Source of the DNA: Fulvivirga lutea
GTDB lineage: Bacteria > Bacteroidota > Bacteroidia > Cytophagales > Cyclobacteriaceae
Assembly (NCBI RefSeq): GCF_017068455.1
Contig: NZ_CP070608.1
Location: 2,709,488-2,773,487 of the forward strand
Direction of reading: 5' to 3'
Length of the DNA: 64,000 bases
The notes under the pieces were generated by a model. It saw only the letters and a program-made list of their open reading frames with translations, did not search any database and was not told the origin of the DNA. Position 1 is the first letter of the stretch; each line of letters starts with the position of its first letter. Positions 24,991 to 34,766 of the stretch are shown here, in pieces. Position numbers and translations under genes: made by a program.

Positions 24991-27251
24991 TACTTGCTTA
25001 AACGATGTTTTTCTAAAAATAGCAATATAAACGCGGGTAAAACTGTCAAGTCAATAATCATGGCGAAGATTAACGTAAGACTGATCAGCAAACCTGTATA
25101 AAATGTACCTCCAAAGGAGCTGAGAATTAAGATTAGAAACCCTCCTGAAAGAATTAGACTTGTTACAATAATGGCTTTCCCAGTGCTCAGATAGGTTCGT
25201 TTTAGCGCATAGATCAGGCTTTTATTTTTGAGTAATTCCAGCTTCAATTTGCTGGTAAAGTGTATGGTGTCATCCACAGCAATACCAAAGGCAATGGTAA
25301 AGACAATTGAAGTAGATAATTTAAGAGTTATACCAAAGAAACCCATAATGGCTGCCACCATCATCAAAGGAATCACATTTGGTATCAACGTAATAAGCAC
25401 CATTCGAAAAGACCTGAATAGAAACCCTGCAATAATTGCCACCACCCCAAAAGCTATTGCTAAACCTTGCATCATATTATCAGCCAGATATTTGTTGTTT
25501 TTGTCTATCAGAAGTGATGTACCTGTTACCTGAGCATCAATAATTGATGTGTCGAGAACCCTATCTTTATACTTATGAAAATCTTCTACTCTTTGTAGAC
25601 TGATAGCACTACCTATGTCATTAACCCAGCCACTTATTCTACCTGTTTTCAGACTATCGGCATACAGTTTCCCATCAAAATTACCTCTTTTTACTACTCT
25701 TCGCAGATTTCGTTTAAGATCGCTATCATACTTATTGCCTTCAGGTATTTTGAAATATTCACTATTGCCGCCATGAGTGGCCTGATTCAGAGATTTGATG
25801 ATGGTATTTGAGCTCACCAAGCCACCAACTTTTACCGAGTCTTTTAAATAGGTTTCTATTTGATTAATAGATTTTGCTACCTCTGGAGATAATAGTGTAT
25901 GACTTTCACCAACTTCCAGCTTTACTTCGAAAGGGCGTGAACCGCCAAATTGCTCATCAAAAAATGTAAAGCTTTCCTTTAACGGATCATCTTGAGGTAA
26001 ATCTTCGATTAAATAAGTATTTACAACTATTTTGGAGATTCCATAACCTGATATAGCAATGATTAAAAGGCAAATGACAGAAATAAGCTTTCTGTTTCTT
26101 ATCACCCAAATGAATTTGCTAGAAAGAAAACCGATCCATTCTTCTTTATTTTCTGACTTTAAGGAGATTTTAGGTTTCTTAATAAGAACCCATACAGCAG
26201 GCAGCAACATAAACGCTACTGCAAAAGCAATAAGTACACCTAAGGCGGTATAAAGTCCGAACTCCTTAATTGGCCCAATACTGGCTGTCAATAATGTTAA
26301 AAAGCCAATGGCTGTAGTGAGAGAAGTAAGGAATGTGGCAAGACCAACTTCTTTAATTGCCACTTTTATAGCCTCTTTTTTTGAACTCCCGCGTCTTAGA
26401 TTTTCAATATATTTGGTCATAAGGTGAACAACATCAGACATGCCCACCACAAACATGATAGTAGGGAGTAACACCATCAGTAAGTCCAATTGCTTGCCCA
26501 TAAAGGCCATAAAACCCAGAATCCAAATCGTTGAAAAGAGTACAATAGCCAACGGAATTAGTACACCCCAAAAACTTCTGTAAGCAAGAACCAAAAAGAC
26601 TATTACAAGTAAAATAGAAGCACTTAAAAACTTAAGTAGCTCTTGCTGTATTTTATCAATAAAAATACCCTGGGCATAAAGTTTTCCGGCCAAAGTATAA
26701 TTATCAAAATTGTATGACTTAATCGCCTTGATGGTTTCGTTTACAAACTCATCTGCCTCTTGTTTTGACCTGAACTTGTCATGTTTCAGTAATACCAATG
26801 TGGCTTTACCAGATTTCGATATGAAAGTTTCCGCTAACTCTGTTTGTTTAAACAAGCGTATACTGTCCTGTTCTAGTCGATTTAGCTCATTAACATGGAT
26901 TAAAGGCACTTCATAATAGCCAGCCATGGAAATAATGGGTTGTTGGATATTTGCGATTGACCTAACTTCACTTGTGGCGGGGTGTTTTTCGAAATGCGTA
27001 GTGAGGCCATCTAGCTTTTTAATAAACTCCTCGTTAAATATGCCATTGGCTGACTGAAGACCGATGAGAAGATAGTCGTTATCATTTTCAAATTTATCGG
27101 CAAACTCAAGGTAAGTAATAAGGTCAGGGTCATCTACAGGAAAAAACTCTTCGAATACATAGTTGAATTGAAGCTTCGGTAGTTGGCTTGCAGCAATAAT
27201 TGTAATTATCACTACCAAAAAAATGGAGAGGAGTGCTGCCTTTTTTGTCAT
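24990..27251 (-). CDS. RND/MMPL-family transporter
   Basis: The 753-residue protein has the two-fold RND layout: a membrane helix at about 5-22, a periplasmic domain, five or so helices at about 205-345 with GMSDVVHLMTKYIEN, a central helix, a second periplasmic domain at about 410-600, and a second helix cluster with GIAVDDTIHFTSKL and TYLSTGKAIIVTS. This is the MMPL/HpnN-type subgroup, which exports lipids or hydrophobic molecules using the proton gradient. No adaptor or outer-membrane partner sits beside it. It is followed by the coupled GH113-like gene. The start is ATG; the upstream 140 bases are shared with the divergent thyA promoter. Confidence 0.9.
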   Translation of the reverse strand: MTKKAALLSIFLVVIITIIAASQLPKLQFNYVFEEFFPVDDPDLITYLEFADKFENDNDYLLIGLQSANGIFNEEFIKKLDGLTTHFEKHPATSEVRSIANIQQPIISMAGYYEVPLIHVNELNRLEQDSIRLFKQTELAETFISKSGKATLVLLKHDKFRSKQEADEFVNETIKAIKSYNFDNYTLAGKLYAQGIFIDKIQQELLKFLSASILLVIVFLVLAYRSFWGVLIPLAIVLFSTIWILGFMAFMGKQLDLLMVLLPTIMFVVGMSDVVHLMTKYIENLRRGSSKKEAIKVAIKEVGLATFLTSLTTAIGFLTLLTASIGPIKEFGLYTALGVLIAFAVAFMLLPAVWVLIKKPKISLKSENKEEWIGFLSSKFIWVIRNRKLISVICLLIIAISGYGISKIVVNTYLIEDLPQDDPLKESFTFFDEQFGGSRPFEVKLEVGESHTLLSPEVAKSINQIETYLKDSVKVGGLVSSNTIIKSLNQATHGGNSEYFKIPEGNKYDSDLKRNLRRVVKRGNFDGKLYADSLKTGRISGWVNDIGSAISLQRVEDFHKYKDRVLDTSIIDAQVTGTSLLIDKNNKYLADNMMQGLAIAFGVVAIIAGFLFRSFRMVLITLIPNVIPLMMVAAIMGFFGITLKLSTSIVFTIAFGIAVDDTIHFTSKLKLELLKNKSLIYALKRTYLSTGKAIIVTSLILSGGFLILILSSFGGTFYTGLLISLTLIFAMIIDLTVLPAFILLFLEKHRLSK

Positions 27252-27361
27252 GATATGATTTTCATCATGGATAACATGATTGAATGGAGAGTGTTTCTAT
27301 AAATCTTTAACATTTGATCAAATTTCGAAATTTTAAGCAGTGAAACCGGACAATAATTTTT

Positions 27362-27369
27362 TATTTTTG
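27362..27369 (+). promoter_or_regulatory. -7 promoter box for thyA
   Basis: TATTTTTG matches TAnnTTTG 25 bases upstream of the ATG. The upstream -33 element is poor. Confidence 0.5.
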
Positions 27370-27394
27370 AAGACCACTACAAATTTTTCCATTT

Positions 27395-28189
27395 ATGAAG
27401 CAGTACCTTGATTTGATGCGTGATATTTTGGACAATGGAGTTCAAAAAGGAGATAGAACAGGAACAGGAACCAAAAGTGTTTTTGGTCGTCAATTGAGGT
27501 TTGATTTAAGTGAAGGCTTCCCATTAGTTACTACTAAAAAATTACACATTCGTTCCATAGTTTATGAATTACTGTGGTTTTTAAATGGTGATACAAACAT
27601 CAAATATTTAAAAGATAATGGTGTTTCTATTTGGGATGAGTGGGCCGATGAAAATGGAGATTTAGGTCCTGTATATGGTCACCAATGGCGTAGCTGGCCA
27701 ACACCTCAGAATGGCACGGTTGATCAGATTACGAATGTTTTAAACTCAATTAAGAATAACCCTAACTCGAGAAGGCATATAGTTTCTGCGTGGAATCCTG
27801 CAGAAGTTGATAATATGGCTTTGCCTCCTTGCCATGCACTATTCCAATTTTATGTGGCAGATGGTAAACTTTCTTGTCAGCTTTATCAGCGTAGTGCCGA
27901 TTATTTTTTAGGCGTACCATTTAATATTGCTTCTTATGCATTAATGGTTCACATGTTTGCTCAGCAGTGCGATTTGGAGCCGGGAGAATTTGTATGGACC
28001 GGAGGTGATGTTCACTTATACTCTAACCATATTGAGCAGGCTGAACTACAATTGACCAGAGAGCCTTATCCATTACCGAAGTTAAATATTAAAAGAAAGC
28101 CTGAGTCTTTATTTGACTACCAATATGAGGATTTCGAGATCGTTAACTATCAGGCTCATCCTACCATTAAGGCGCCCATAGCTGTTTAA
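27395..28189 (+). CDS. thyA: Thymidylate synthase
   Basis: The 264-residue protein matches the ThyA length and motifs throughout: [13 protein letters not shown] (phosphate-binding Arg region), [10 protein letters not shown], the catalytic cysteine in [29 protein letters not shown], and [11 protein letters not shown]. It methylates dUMP to dTMP using methylene-tetrahydrofolate in the cytoplasm. The 3' end overlaps the convergent aminotransferase gene by 23 bases. That gene is possibly pabC, also in folate synthesis, although the two are on opposite strands. Start is ATG. Confidence 0.98.
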   Translation: MKQYLDLMRDILDNGVQKGDRTGTGTKSVFGRQLRFDLSEGFPLVTTKKLHIRSIVYELLWFLNGDTNIKYLKDNGVSIWDEWADENGDLGPVYGHQWRSWPTPQNGTVDQITNVLNSIKNNPNSRRHIVSAWNPAEVDNMALPPCHALFQFYVADGKLSCQLYQRSADYFLGVPFNIASYALMVHMFAQQCDLEPGEFVWTGGDVHLYSNHIEQAELQLTREPYPLPKLNIKRKPESLFDYQYEDFEIVNYQAHPTIKAPIAV

Positions 28190-28973
28190 TTTCATCAATT
28201 AGTTTGTGGGAGGTTTCAAGAGCTTTTTTGTCGATACTTTTGAAAATTTGAAGTCTTGCAACATTGGTAGAGAATATCGCCTCTGCGCCTTTTAGTGCGT
28301 CATAAGATGTATTCTCTTCAAAAACATTATATTGATCAAGAATTGCTGACCTCATGATGCCAGCGATACATCCCGAATCTAAAGGTGATGTAAACAGATT
28401 ATTTTCTTTTATCCAAAACAGGTTGCTAGAGCTACACTCTGAAACATTGCCTTTTACATTCATTAATACTAAATCGTCAATTTCACGTTCCGATCTTTCA
28501 ATACTTGCCAAAACATAAGGAAGCGAATTCATTGTTTTGTAGGCTGAGAATGGGGATGGTGATAATTGAACTTTATGTGATAGCCCTAAATTACTTGACT
28601 CAATTATTACAGGATTAACGTTGTTTTTAATGCTCACCAAAAAATCAAAATCGCTTGTGTAAGTTCTATAACCAACTTGATCAGGGGTTTCCTTTCGCCA
28701 GAGCATAAATTTTACTCGGGCTGTTGCTGATGAGTTAATTTCTAAAGCAGAACTGATACTCTTTGTAAATAATTCTCGTGTGAGCTTGCTTGAATTCAAA
28801 CCAATGGCTTTCATTGCAGCCGTAAAGCGAGTGTGATGTTGTTCAAGAAACCTTATTTCATTCTGAAGAACCAAAATAGTTTCAAAAACACCATCGCCAA
28901 ATAAGAATGATCGGTTGTTGGGAGTTAAGAATTCAATCTTATCTACTGGCTCACTGTTATAGATGTATTTCAA
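28167..28973 (-). CDS. Class IV aminotransferase, possibly aminodeoxychorismate lyase
   Basis: The 268-residue protein begins with TTG at 28973, directly after an in-frame TAA, with no ATG start available at the N-terminus; [14 protein letters not shown] shows the frame begins in the right place. Family features are the PLP-lysine region [30 protein letters not shown] and [14 protein letters not shown]. Class IV enzymes include PabC (4-amino-4-deoxychorismate lyase), branched-chain and D-amino acid aminotransferases. The length, the absence of a branched-chain operon and the adjacent thyA favour PabC, but the sequence alone does not decide. Confidence 0.82.
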   Translation of the reverse strand: MKYIYNSEPVDKIEFLTPNNRSFLFGDGVFETILVLQNEIRFLEQHHTRFTAAMKAIGLNSSKLTRELFTKSISSALEINSSATARVKFMLWRKETPDQVGYRTYTSDFDFLVSIKNNVNPVIIESSNLGLSHKVQLSPSPFSAYKTMNSLPYVLASIERSEREIDDLVLMNVKGNVSECSSSNLFWIKENNLFTSPLDSGCIAGIMRSAILDQYNVFEENTSYDALKGAEAIFSTNVARLQIFKSIDKKALETSHKLIDEIKQLWAP

Positions 28974-29105
28974 AATTTAGAGGCTTTTATAAAATTCTGT
29001 CCTAAGTTATTCGGAGTTTAAAATGAATATAAACCATTTATAATCAAAGCATCATCACGAAAGTAAAAATATAGTTAATATTGACACAGATAATTTACCA
29101 CAGGT

Positions 29106-29783
29106 ATGGCAGAAAAAAGTAGTGTATTTGATATGATAGGCCCGGTGATGATCGGACCGTCAAGCTCGCATACTGCTGGCGTGGTTAGAATAGCTCGTGC
29201 GGCAATCAGAGTGTTGGGTGGTAGGCCAGATGAAGCGATTATTACTTTTTACAATTCATTTGCAAGAACATATGAGGGCCATGGTAGCGATAAAGCAATA
29301 ATTGCCGGTCTCTTAGACTTTAAGACAGATGATGCCCGAATTAAAACCTCCTTTGATCTGGCCAAAAAAGAGGGTTTGAAATACACTTTTAAATCTGTTG
29401 GCAATGCATCCACAATGCACCCGAATTCAATTAAACTGAATTTGCAGAAAGGGGATAAGAAAGTGGAAATTATAGGCCAAAGTAAAGGTGGCGGTGTAAT
29501 TAACATCGCTGAGGTAGATGGTTTTGATGCTGATTTCTCAGCTAGCTTGCATACACTAATTATTAAGGCAAAGGATACAAAAGGCTCAATAGCGCATATA
29601 TCCAGCATTCTATCTAATGATGATTGCAACATAGCTACAATGAGCGTTTCCAGAAAAGGTAAGAATGATGAGGCGTGTCTTGTCATTGAAATGGACTCCG
29701 GCCTTAAACCTGTAACATTAGATTATCTCAAAAGTCTTAATTGGGTCAACCAAATAATTTACATTCCAGACATCGATTTATAA
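29106..29783 (+). CDS. sdaAB: L-serine dehydratase, iron-sulfur-dependent, beta subunit
   Basis: The 225-residue protein carries the beta-subunit signatures MIGPSSSHTAGVVRIARA, the SFARTYEGHGSDKAI segment, and a C-terminal ACT domain at about 150-220 (LIIKAKDTKGSIAHISSIL, IATMSVSRKG). With an alpha subunit that carries the [4Fe-4S] cysteines, it deaminates L-serine to pyruvate and ammonia. The alpha subunit is not in this window, so the subunits are encoded apart. The next gene (TolC-like) begins 10 bases downstream, suggesting cotranscription with an export system, which is an unusual pairing. Start is ATG. Confidence 0.93.
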   Translation: MAEKSSVFDMIGPVMIGPSSSHTAGVVRIARAAIRVLGGRPDEAIITFYNSFARTYEGHGSDKAIIAGLLDFKTDDARIKTSFDLAKKEGLKYTFKSVGNASTMHPNSIKLNLQKGDKKVEIIGQSKGGGVINIAEVDGFDADFSASLHTLIIKAKDTKGSIAHISSILSNDDCNIATMSVSRKGKNDEACLVIEMDSGLKPVTLDYLKSLNWVNQIIYIPDIDL

Positions 29784-29793
29784 TCAACTAAAA

Positions 29794-31242
29794 ATGCATC
29801 GATTTAAACTACTTATATTATTAGTATTCACTTCTTTATGTGCCTTTGGGCAGGAGAATAACGTTTGGACGCTCCAAGAGTGTATTGATTATGCATTGGC
29901 AAACAATATAACTATACAAAGAAGTCGACTTGACTTAACCAATGCTGAGATCAATTATAAGCAGGCACAATACAACCGATTACCAAATCTAAATGCCAAT
30001 GGATCTTACGGTTTTAGCTGGGGTAGATCTATCGATCCAACCACCAACTTATTCGTTGAAAATCAGCGAATTGTATCTTCTAATGCTAATGTGAGCAGTT
30101 CAGTAACTCTTTTTAATGGTTTTAATATTAATAATAACATTAAACAGAATGAGTACAGCTATAAGGCAACAGAAAAGACTGTTGAAGACACAGAGAATAA
30201 CACAATTTTAAATGTCGTCTCATTTTACACAAATGTGTTGTTTACCAAAGAGCTTTTTGAAAACTCGAAGAAACAATTGGAATCAACAACTCAGCAAGTG
30301 GAGATAACGAGAAAAAGGGTAGATGCAGGAGCGTTACCAATATCTAATTTACTTGATTTATTAGCTCAAAAGGCAACCAATGAGCTCAATCAAGTGAACC
30401 GGGAAAATGATTATAATAATGCGAGAATACAATTAAAGCAGGCTCTTCAACTTCCTCCGGAACAAAATATTGACATAGCATTACCTGATGCGGAGATAAA
30501 TGTTAATCCTGTAATGGACTTGACAGCTATAGAGATATATAATATTGCATTAAGCTCTCAGCCAAATGTACAGGCAGCAGCTTATAATGTTAAAAGTGCT
30601 GAATATGGTGTTAAGACGCAGCAGGGCACATTATATCCTACTTTGAGCTTGAATGCAGGCTTGAGTACGCAATATTCCGATGTGGCAGATGGCCCCAGGT
30701 TTGTGCCGGATGGGGGAGCGCCAAGAATCATAGAAGAACAAATAGGTTTTGTACAGGGTTCAGGTACACCTGTTTTAGCCGAACAGGAGATACCCTCAGG
30801 TCAGCTTCTGCCTGATTACCCATTTACTGAACAGTATGAAGATCAATTGAGAAAGTTTATTAGCCTAAACCTGAGCATACCCATCTTTAATCGTTTTGCT
30901 GCAAGAAATAGTGTTCAGAGGTCACAAATCACTCAAAGTCGTGCTGATCTTACTGAGAAAGAAACAAAGTATCAGTTATGGCAAACCATTGAACAGGCAT
31001 ATAACAATGTAATTGCTGCAGCTAAGTCGTACGAATCATCTCAAAAGCAAGTGGAAGCAAGAGAGGAATCATTTAGGGTAATTAAGCAGCGGTATGAAGT
31101 TGGTGCAGCCAACTATGTAGATTATCAGGTTGCGGAGAACGATTTATTTCAGGCAAAATCTGATTTATTAAGAGCAAAATTTGATTTTATTTTTAGACAA
31201 AAAATACTCGATTTCTATCAAGGAAAACCTTTAGAATTTTAA
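29794..31242 (+). CDS. TolC-family outer-membrane efflux protein
   Basis: The 482-residue protein has a signal peptide (LLVFTSLCAFG) and two OEP repeats. They contain the family's helical hairpins: WTLQECIDYALANNI at the N-terminus, KQAQYNRLPNL, RVDAGALPISNLLDL, and in the second repeat RYEVGAANYVDYQVAENDLFQAKSDLLRAKFD. It forms the trimeric channel for tripartite efflux or type I secretion. It is coupled to the adaptor gene two bases downstream and follows sdaAB by 10 bases. A permease or ABC gene is missing from the cluster, so the channel may serve a pump encoded elsewhere. Confidence 0.93.
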   Translation: MHRFKLLILLVFTSLCAFGQENNVWTLQECIDYALANNITIQRSRLDLTNAEINYKQAQYNRLPNLNANGSYGFSWGRSIDPTTNLFVENQRIVSSNANVSSSVTLFNGFNINNNIKQNEYSYKATEKTVEDTENNTILNVVSFYTNVLFTKELFENSKKQLESTTQQVEITRKRVDAGALPISNLLDLLAQKATNELNQVNRENDYNNARIQLKQALQLPPEQNIDIALPDAEINVNPVMDLTAIEIYNIALSSQPNVQAAAYNVKSAEYGVKTQQGTLYPTLSLNAGLSTQYSDVADGPRFVPDGGAPRIIEEQIGFVQGSGTPVLAEQEIPSGQLLPDYPFTEQYEDQLRKFISLNLSIPIFNRFAARNSVQRSQITQSRADLTEKETKYQLWQTIEQAYNNVIAAAKSYESSQKQVEAREESFRVIKQRYEVGAANYVDYQVAENDLFQAKSDLLRAKFDFIFRQKILDFYQGKPLEF

Positions 31243-31244
31243 TC

Positions 31245-32618
31245 ATGGCAAAAACAAAAAAAACTAATAAATGGCTTTATTATTCAATAGGAGGCCTTAT
31301 TGTATTGATCATCTTATTGGTAGTTGCAAAACAGGCTGGTTGGATTGGTAAAGCAAAAGAAACTGAAGTTGAATTAGCGAAGGCTAAAAAAGTATCAATT
31401 ACCGAAAAGGTAAGTGCTTCTGGTCAGGTGCAGCCGGTAGTAGAAGTTAAATTGAGTCCTGAAGTTTCTGGTGAGCTAATTGTTCTGAATATAGAGGAAG
31501 GTGATTCTGTTCAAAAAGGAGATGTACTGGCTAAAATAAGACCTGATAATTTTATAGCAGCCGCTGAACAAGCCAGGGCTTCTTTAAATCAGCAAAAGGC
31601 TAATTTAGCATCTTCCAGAGCTTCTTTGGCAAGAGCAGAGGCAACATTCATTAGAGCAAAACAAGACTACGAGCGCCAAAAGAAGTTGTTTGATGATAAG
31701 GTAATCTCTGAAGCAGATTGGCAATTGGCACAGCAGAATTATGCCGTGTCTGAAAATGATTTAAAGTCTGCAAAAGAATCTGTTGAAGCCTCAAGGTTTA
31801 TTGTAAAAAGTAGTGAGGCCCAGTTAGATCAGGCTCAAGAAAACCTGAGAAGAGCTACGGTAAATTCTCCAATGACAGGAACTGTTTCGAAACTAAATGT
31901 CGAAAAAGGGGAGACAGTTCTAGGTACGCAGCAGTTTCAAGGTACTGAAATGATGCGTATTGCAGACCTAAACCAAATGGAAGTTCGCGTAAATGTGAAT
32001 GAGAATGACATTATCAGAGTGGCATTAGGTGACACTGCCTTAATAGATGTTGATTCTTATAGTCATTTAGAAAAGGAGTTTAAAGGTTTGGTTACGGCAA
32101 TAGCTAATACTGCTAACGACAAGGCCTCACCAGATGCAGTAACAGAATTTGAAGTACGAATTAAGATTCTAAATTCATCCTATAAAGATTTGATCAAAAA
32201 AGGTAACAAATATCCATTCAGACCGGGTATGACTGCAAGTGTAGAAATTATTACCGAAAGAAAAGAAAATGTTTTAACCGTGCCTTTAGCCGCTGTTACT
32301 ACCAGAAAACCTGGTGAAAGAGTAGGGTTTATGAATAGAAAGTCTGACGATGATTCTGAAACTCCACCTCAGGAAGACAAGAAGAATACAGAAGATGAGG
32401 AAGTTAAAGAAGTGGTGTTCTTAAACAAAGAAGGTAAAGCTAAGATGGTTGAAGTGAAGACCGGAATAAGCGATTACGAGAATATTGAAATAGTAAGTGG
32501 CGTAGCTGAAGGTGACGAAGTAGTTTCAGGTCCGTTTTTGGTGGTATCTAAACGCTTAAATGATGGTGATGCTATTAAGAAAAAGGAAGAGAAGAAAGAA
32601 CAGAAGAAGGAGGAATAA
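31245..32618 (+). CDS. HlyD/MacA-type periplasmic adaptor (membrane fusion protein)
   Basis: The 457-residue protein has an N-terminal anchor (YYSIGGLIVLIILLVVAKQ, about 12-30), a biotinyl-lipoyl-like domain (VEVKLSPEVSGELIVLNIEEGDSVQKGDVLAKI), a long alpha-hairpin with Ala/Gln/Lys heptads at about 105-200, a second lipoyl half (ATVNSPMTGTVSKLNVEKGETV) and beta-barrel domains. A charged linker and tail (KKKEEKKEQKKEE) end it. It links an inner-membrane transporter to the TolC channel. In Bacteroidota the third gene is normally a MacB-like ABC permease, but a terminator follows here at once. The partner is therefore unknown. Confidence 0.92.
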   Translation: MAKTKKTNKWLYYSIGGLIVLIILLVVAKQAGWIGKAKETEVELAKAKKVSITEKVSASGQVQPVVEVKLSPEVSGELIVLNIEEGDSVQKGDVLAKIRPDNFIAAAEQARASLNQQKANLASSRASLARAEATFIRAKQDYERQKKLFDDKVISEADWQLAQQNYAVSENDLKSAKESVEASRFIVKSSEAQLDQAQENLRRATVNSPMTGTVSKLNVEKGETVLGTQQFQGTEMMRIADLNQMEVRVNVNENDIIRVALGDTALIDVDSYSHLEKEFKGLVTAIANTANDKASPDAVTEFEVRIKILNSSYKDLIKKGNKYPFRPGMTASVEIITERKENVLTVPLAAVTTRKPGERVGFMNRKSDDDSETPPQEDKKNTEDEEVKEVVFLNKEGKAKMVEVKTGISDYENIEIVSGVAEGDEVVSGPFLVVSKRLNDGDAIKKKEEKKEQKKEE

Positions 32619-32644
32619 CTTCAGCCTAATTAAATGAATTGTGG

Positions 32645-32674
32645 AAACACCCTCAAAATGAGGGTGTTTTTATT
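32645..32674 (+). terminator. Terminator after the TolC-HlyD operon
   Basis: The stem AAACACCCTC / GAGGGTGTTT with a 5-base loop is followed by TTTATTTT. It overlaps the 3' end of the convergent beta-propeller gene, so it may weakly terminate that transcript too. Confidence 0.85.
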
Positions 32675-33689
32675 TTATATAACCCAATCCATCAGGTTCA
32701 CTTCGAGTGCTTATTCTTCCACAAATCTCAAGTTTGGTTAAATCAAGTACGGTTACAATATCGGCATTTGTATTTGCGATATAGGCAAACTTATCTGATG
32801 GATGAATTAAAATTCCGATTGGAATTGGCCCTTCACCAAACGAAGCAGACAAACGCTCGCCATTGTCCTCCACTTCTTGTTCATTAATAACAATGGACTT
32901 GATCTTAGTTTTGGACTTAGAATCAAACACCATTACGGTACCTGCCTTAGCACATGATACCAGTGCCATGTTTCCGTTGTAAGTGAATTTAATACGAATT
33001 GGAAAGTTTTCTGTAGCTAAAGTTTGAGTCACCTTTAAGGACTGGATATCAATGATACTTATAGAGTTATCTTCTCTATTTGTTACCCAGACTTCTGTTT
33101 GTTCTAGGTTTATAGCTATGCCCTCTGCACCGTCACCTGTCATGATGTCTTTCACCTTAACACGTTTGGCAACATCAATAACGGTTACCGAACCTGATCC
33201 AATATTTGCTACAAACGCTAATTTACTTTTAGAATCATAAGCCAGCATATGACTTATTTTTTGAGAAGTTTTGATGACATCAAGAACTTCTCCTTCTAGA
33301 TTAATCAGATAAAAACTTTCGGTACCCTCTGCAGTGAATAACAATGTTTCATTATCGGCAAATTCAATACCATGTGGTTTAATGCCTTGCACAAATTCAT
33401 GAGTGTTCACTACTTTTCTTTTAACTAAATTGATTATTGAAATTGTATTTCCCGGGTTTTCACCATTCCCATAATTTGTAACCGCTGCATACTTTTCATT
33501 GGGTGAAACTGCTACCTCATGAGGATTTTTTCCAACTTCGAGTACAGTAGTTTCTTTGCCTGTCGCCAGCGATATGAATGACACATTATGATCTGATTTG
33601 TTCAATACCAATAATTCACCTTGTCCATAAGGTTGAGAGTGAACAAACACGTTGACCATGAGCAGCGTAATAATCAAAAAATATTTCAT
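32670..33689 (-). CDS. Exported YncE-like beta-propeller protein
   Basis: The 339-residue protein has a signal peptide (IITLLMVNVFVHSQ) and a repeated seven-bladed propeller pattern: NPHEVAVSPNEKYAAVTNYG, THEFVQGIKPHGIEFAD, EGIAINLEQTEVWVTNREDNSISIIDIQSLK and HPSDKFAYIANTNADIVTVLDLTKLE. YncE-type proteins carry this WD-like repeat; the ligand is unknown for most. It is transcribed on its own, divergent from the glycan operon. A role in stress or DNA binding has been suggested for relatives, but nothing here decides it. Confidence 0.88.
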   Translation of the reverse strand: MKYFLIITLLMVNVFVHSQPYGQGELLVLNKSDHNVSFISLATGKETTVLEVGKNPHEVAVSPNEKYAAVTNYGNGENPGNTISIINLVKRKVVNTHEFVQGIKPHGIEFADNETLLFTAEGTESFYLINLEGEVLDVIKTSQKISHMLAYDSKSKLAFVANIGSGSVTVIDVAKRVKVKDIMTGDGAEGIAINLEQTEVWVTNREDNSISIIDIQSLKVTQTLATENFPIRIKFTYNGNMALVSCAKAGTVMVFDSKSKTKIKSIVINEQEVEDNGERLSASFGEGPIPIGILIHPSDKFAYIANTNADIVTVLDLTKLEICGRISTRSEPDGLGYIK

Positions 33690-33731
33690 GTCGATTGTTT
33701 AATTTGTTCTGTAATTGTTTAGCAACTCCAA

Positions 33732-33763
33732 TTTGGTCGCTCTTGTGAATAAAATTATCTTCA
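33732..33763 (+). promoter_or_regulatory. Candidate promoter of the glycan operon
   Basis: TTTG (33732-33735) and TATCTTCA (33756-33763) with a 20-base spacer partly match the TTTG/TAnnTTTG consensus; the last two positions of the -7 box deviate. It lies 19 bases before the GTG start. Confidence 0.4.
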
Positions 33764-33782
33764 CACGGCAATTAAGTAAAAA

Positions 33783-34766
33783 GTGAATAAAATACTTGTC
33801 ATACAAACTGCATTTCTTGGAGACGTGGTTTTAGCCACTGCTTTAGTGGAAAAAATCAAGGCGCAATTACCTAATGTTGAGCTCCACTTTTTGTTGAGAA
33901 AGGGTAATGAGGCAGTTCTAAAAAATCATCCCAAAATTGATAGGCTTTGGATATTAGATAAAGGTCAAAAATGGGCAAGTACACGCAGCCTTATTTCTAG
34001 TTTTAGAAAAGAAAAGTTTGATCTGGCAATCAATTTGCAACGTTTTTTATCCTCGGGAGTCATCACTGTGTTATCTGGGGCAAAGCGCACCATCGGATTT
34101 AAGAAGAATCCCATGTCATTTCTTTTCAGCGAATCATTTGATCATATCATTGAATCGAGTGGGAGCGATCATGAAGTCATGAGAAATCAGCGTATGATTG
34201 AATCATTTACGGATAGCAAACCTGTGCGACCAAGATTATACCCTTCGGCTGATGATTATAAATCAGTTGAAGTATATCAAACCAAAGAATACATAACTGT
34301 TGCTCCTGCTTCAGTGTGGTTTACAAAGCAATTTCCTGCACATAAGTGGATTGAGCTACTAAACAGTTTAAAGGAAGGTTTGCAGGTATATTTAATTGGC
34401 GCACCTTCCGACAAAGAACTGTGCAATCAGATTTTAGAAGCCACAACAAATACTTCGGTTATCAATTTGGCGGGTCAGCTTAAGCCTTTAGCATCTGTTG
34501 CTCTCATTGAGAAGGCCAAAATGAATTACGTAAATGACTCAGCGCCTCTGCATTTTGCTTCTGCAGTAAATGCACCTGTAACAGCCGTTTTTTGTTCAAC
34601 CGTACCCGGTTTTGGTTTTGGGCCATTATCAGATGACACTAGAATTGTAGAGGTTAAAGAGGACTTATCTTGTCGACCTTGTGGCCTGCATGGTTACAGA
34701 AAATGTCCAAAAGGTCATTTTAAATGCGCTGAGAATATTAGTATTGATCAACTTGCTATGAAATGA
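33783..34766 (+). CDS. Glycosyltransferase family 9 (heptosyltransferase-like)
   Basis: The 327-residue protein starts with GTG (MNKILVIQTAFLGDVVLATAL), the typical N-terminus of GT9 heptosyltransferases. Further motifs are GAKRTIGFKKNP, APASVWFTKQFPAHKWIELLN and the nucleotide-sugar region VNDSAPLHFASAVNAPVTAVFC. GT9 enzymes transfer heptose from ADP-heptose to lipopolysaccharide core. Donor specificity is not proven here. It is the first gene of a tightly coupled set (ATGA overlap with the GT2 gene), indicating a role in core lipopolysaccharide or surface glycan assembly in the cytoplasm. Confidence 0.92.
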   Translation: MNKILVIQTAFLGDVVLATALVEKIKAQLPNVELHFLLRKGNEAVLKNHPKIDRLWILDKGQKWASTRSLISSFRKEKFDLAINLQRFLSSGVITVLSGAKRTIGFKKNPMSFLFSESFDHIIESSGSDHEVMRNQRMIESFTDSKPVRPRLYPSADDYKSVEVYQTKEYITVAPASVWFTKQFPAHKWIELLNSLKEGLQVYLIGAPSDKELCNQILEATTNTSVINLAGQLKPLASVALIEKAKMNYVNDSAPLHFASAVNAPVTAVFCSTVPGFGFGPLSDDTRIVEVKEDLSCRPCGLHGYRKCPKGHFKCAENISIDQLAMK

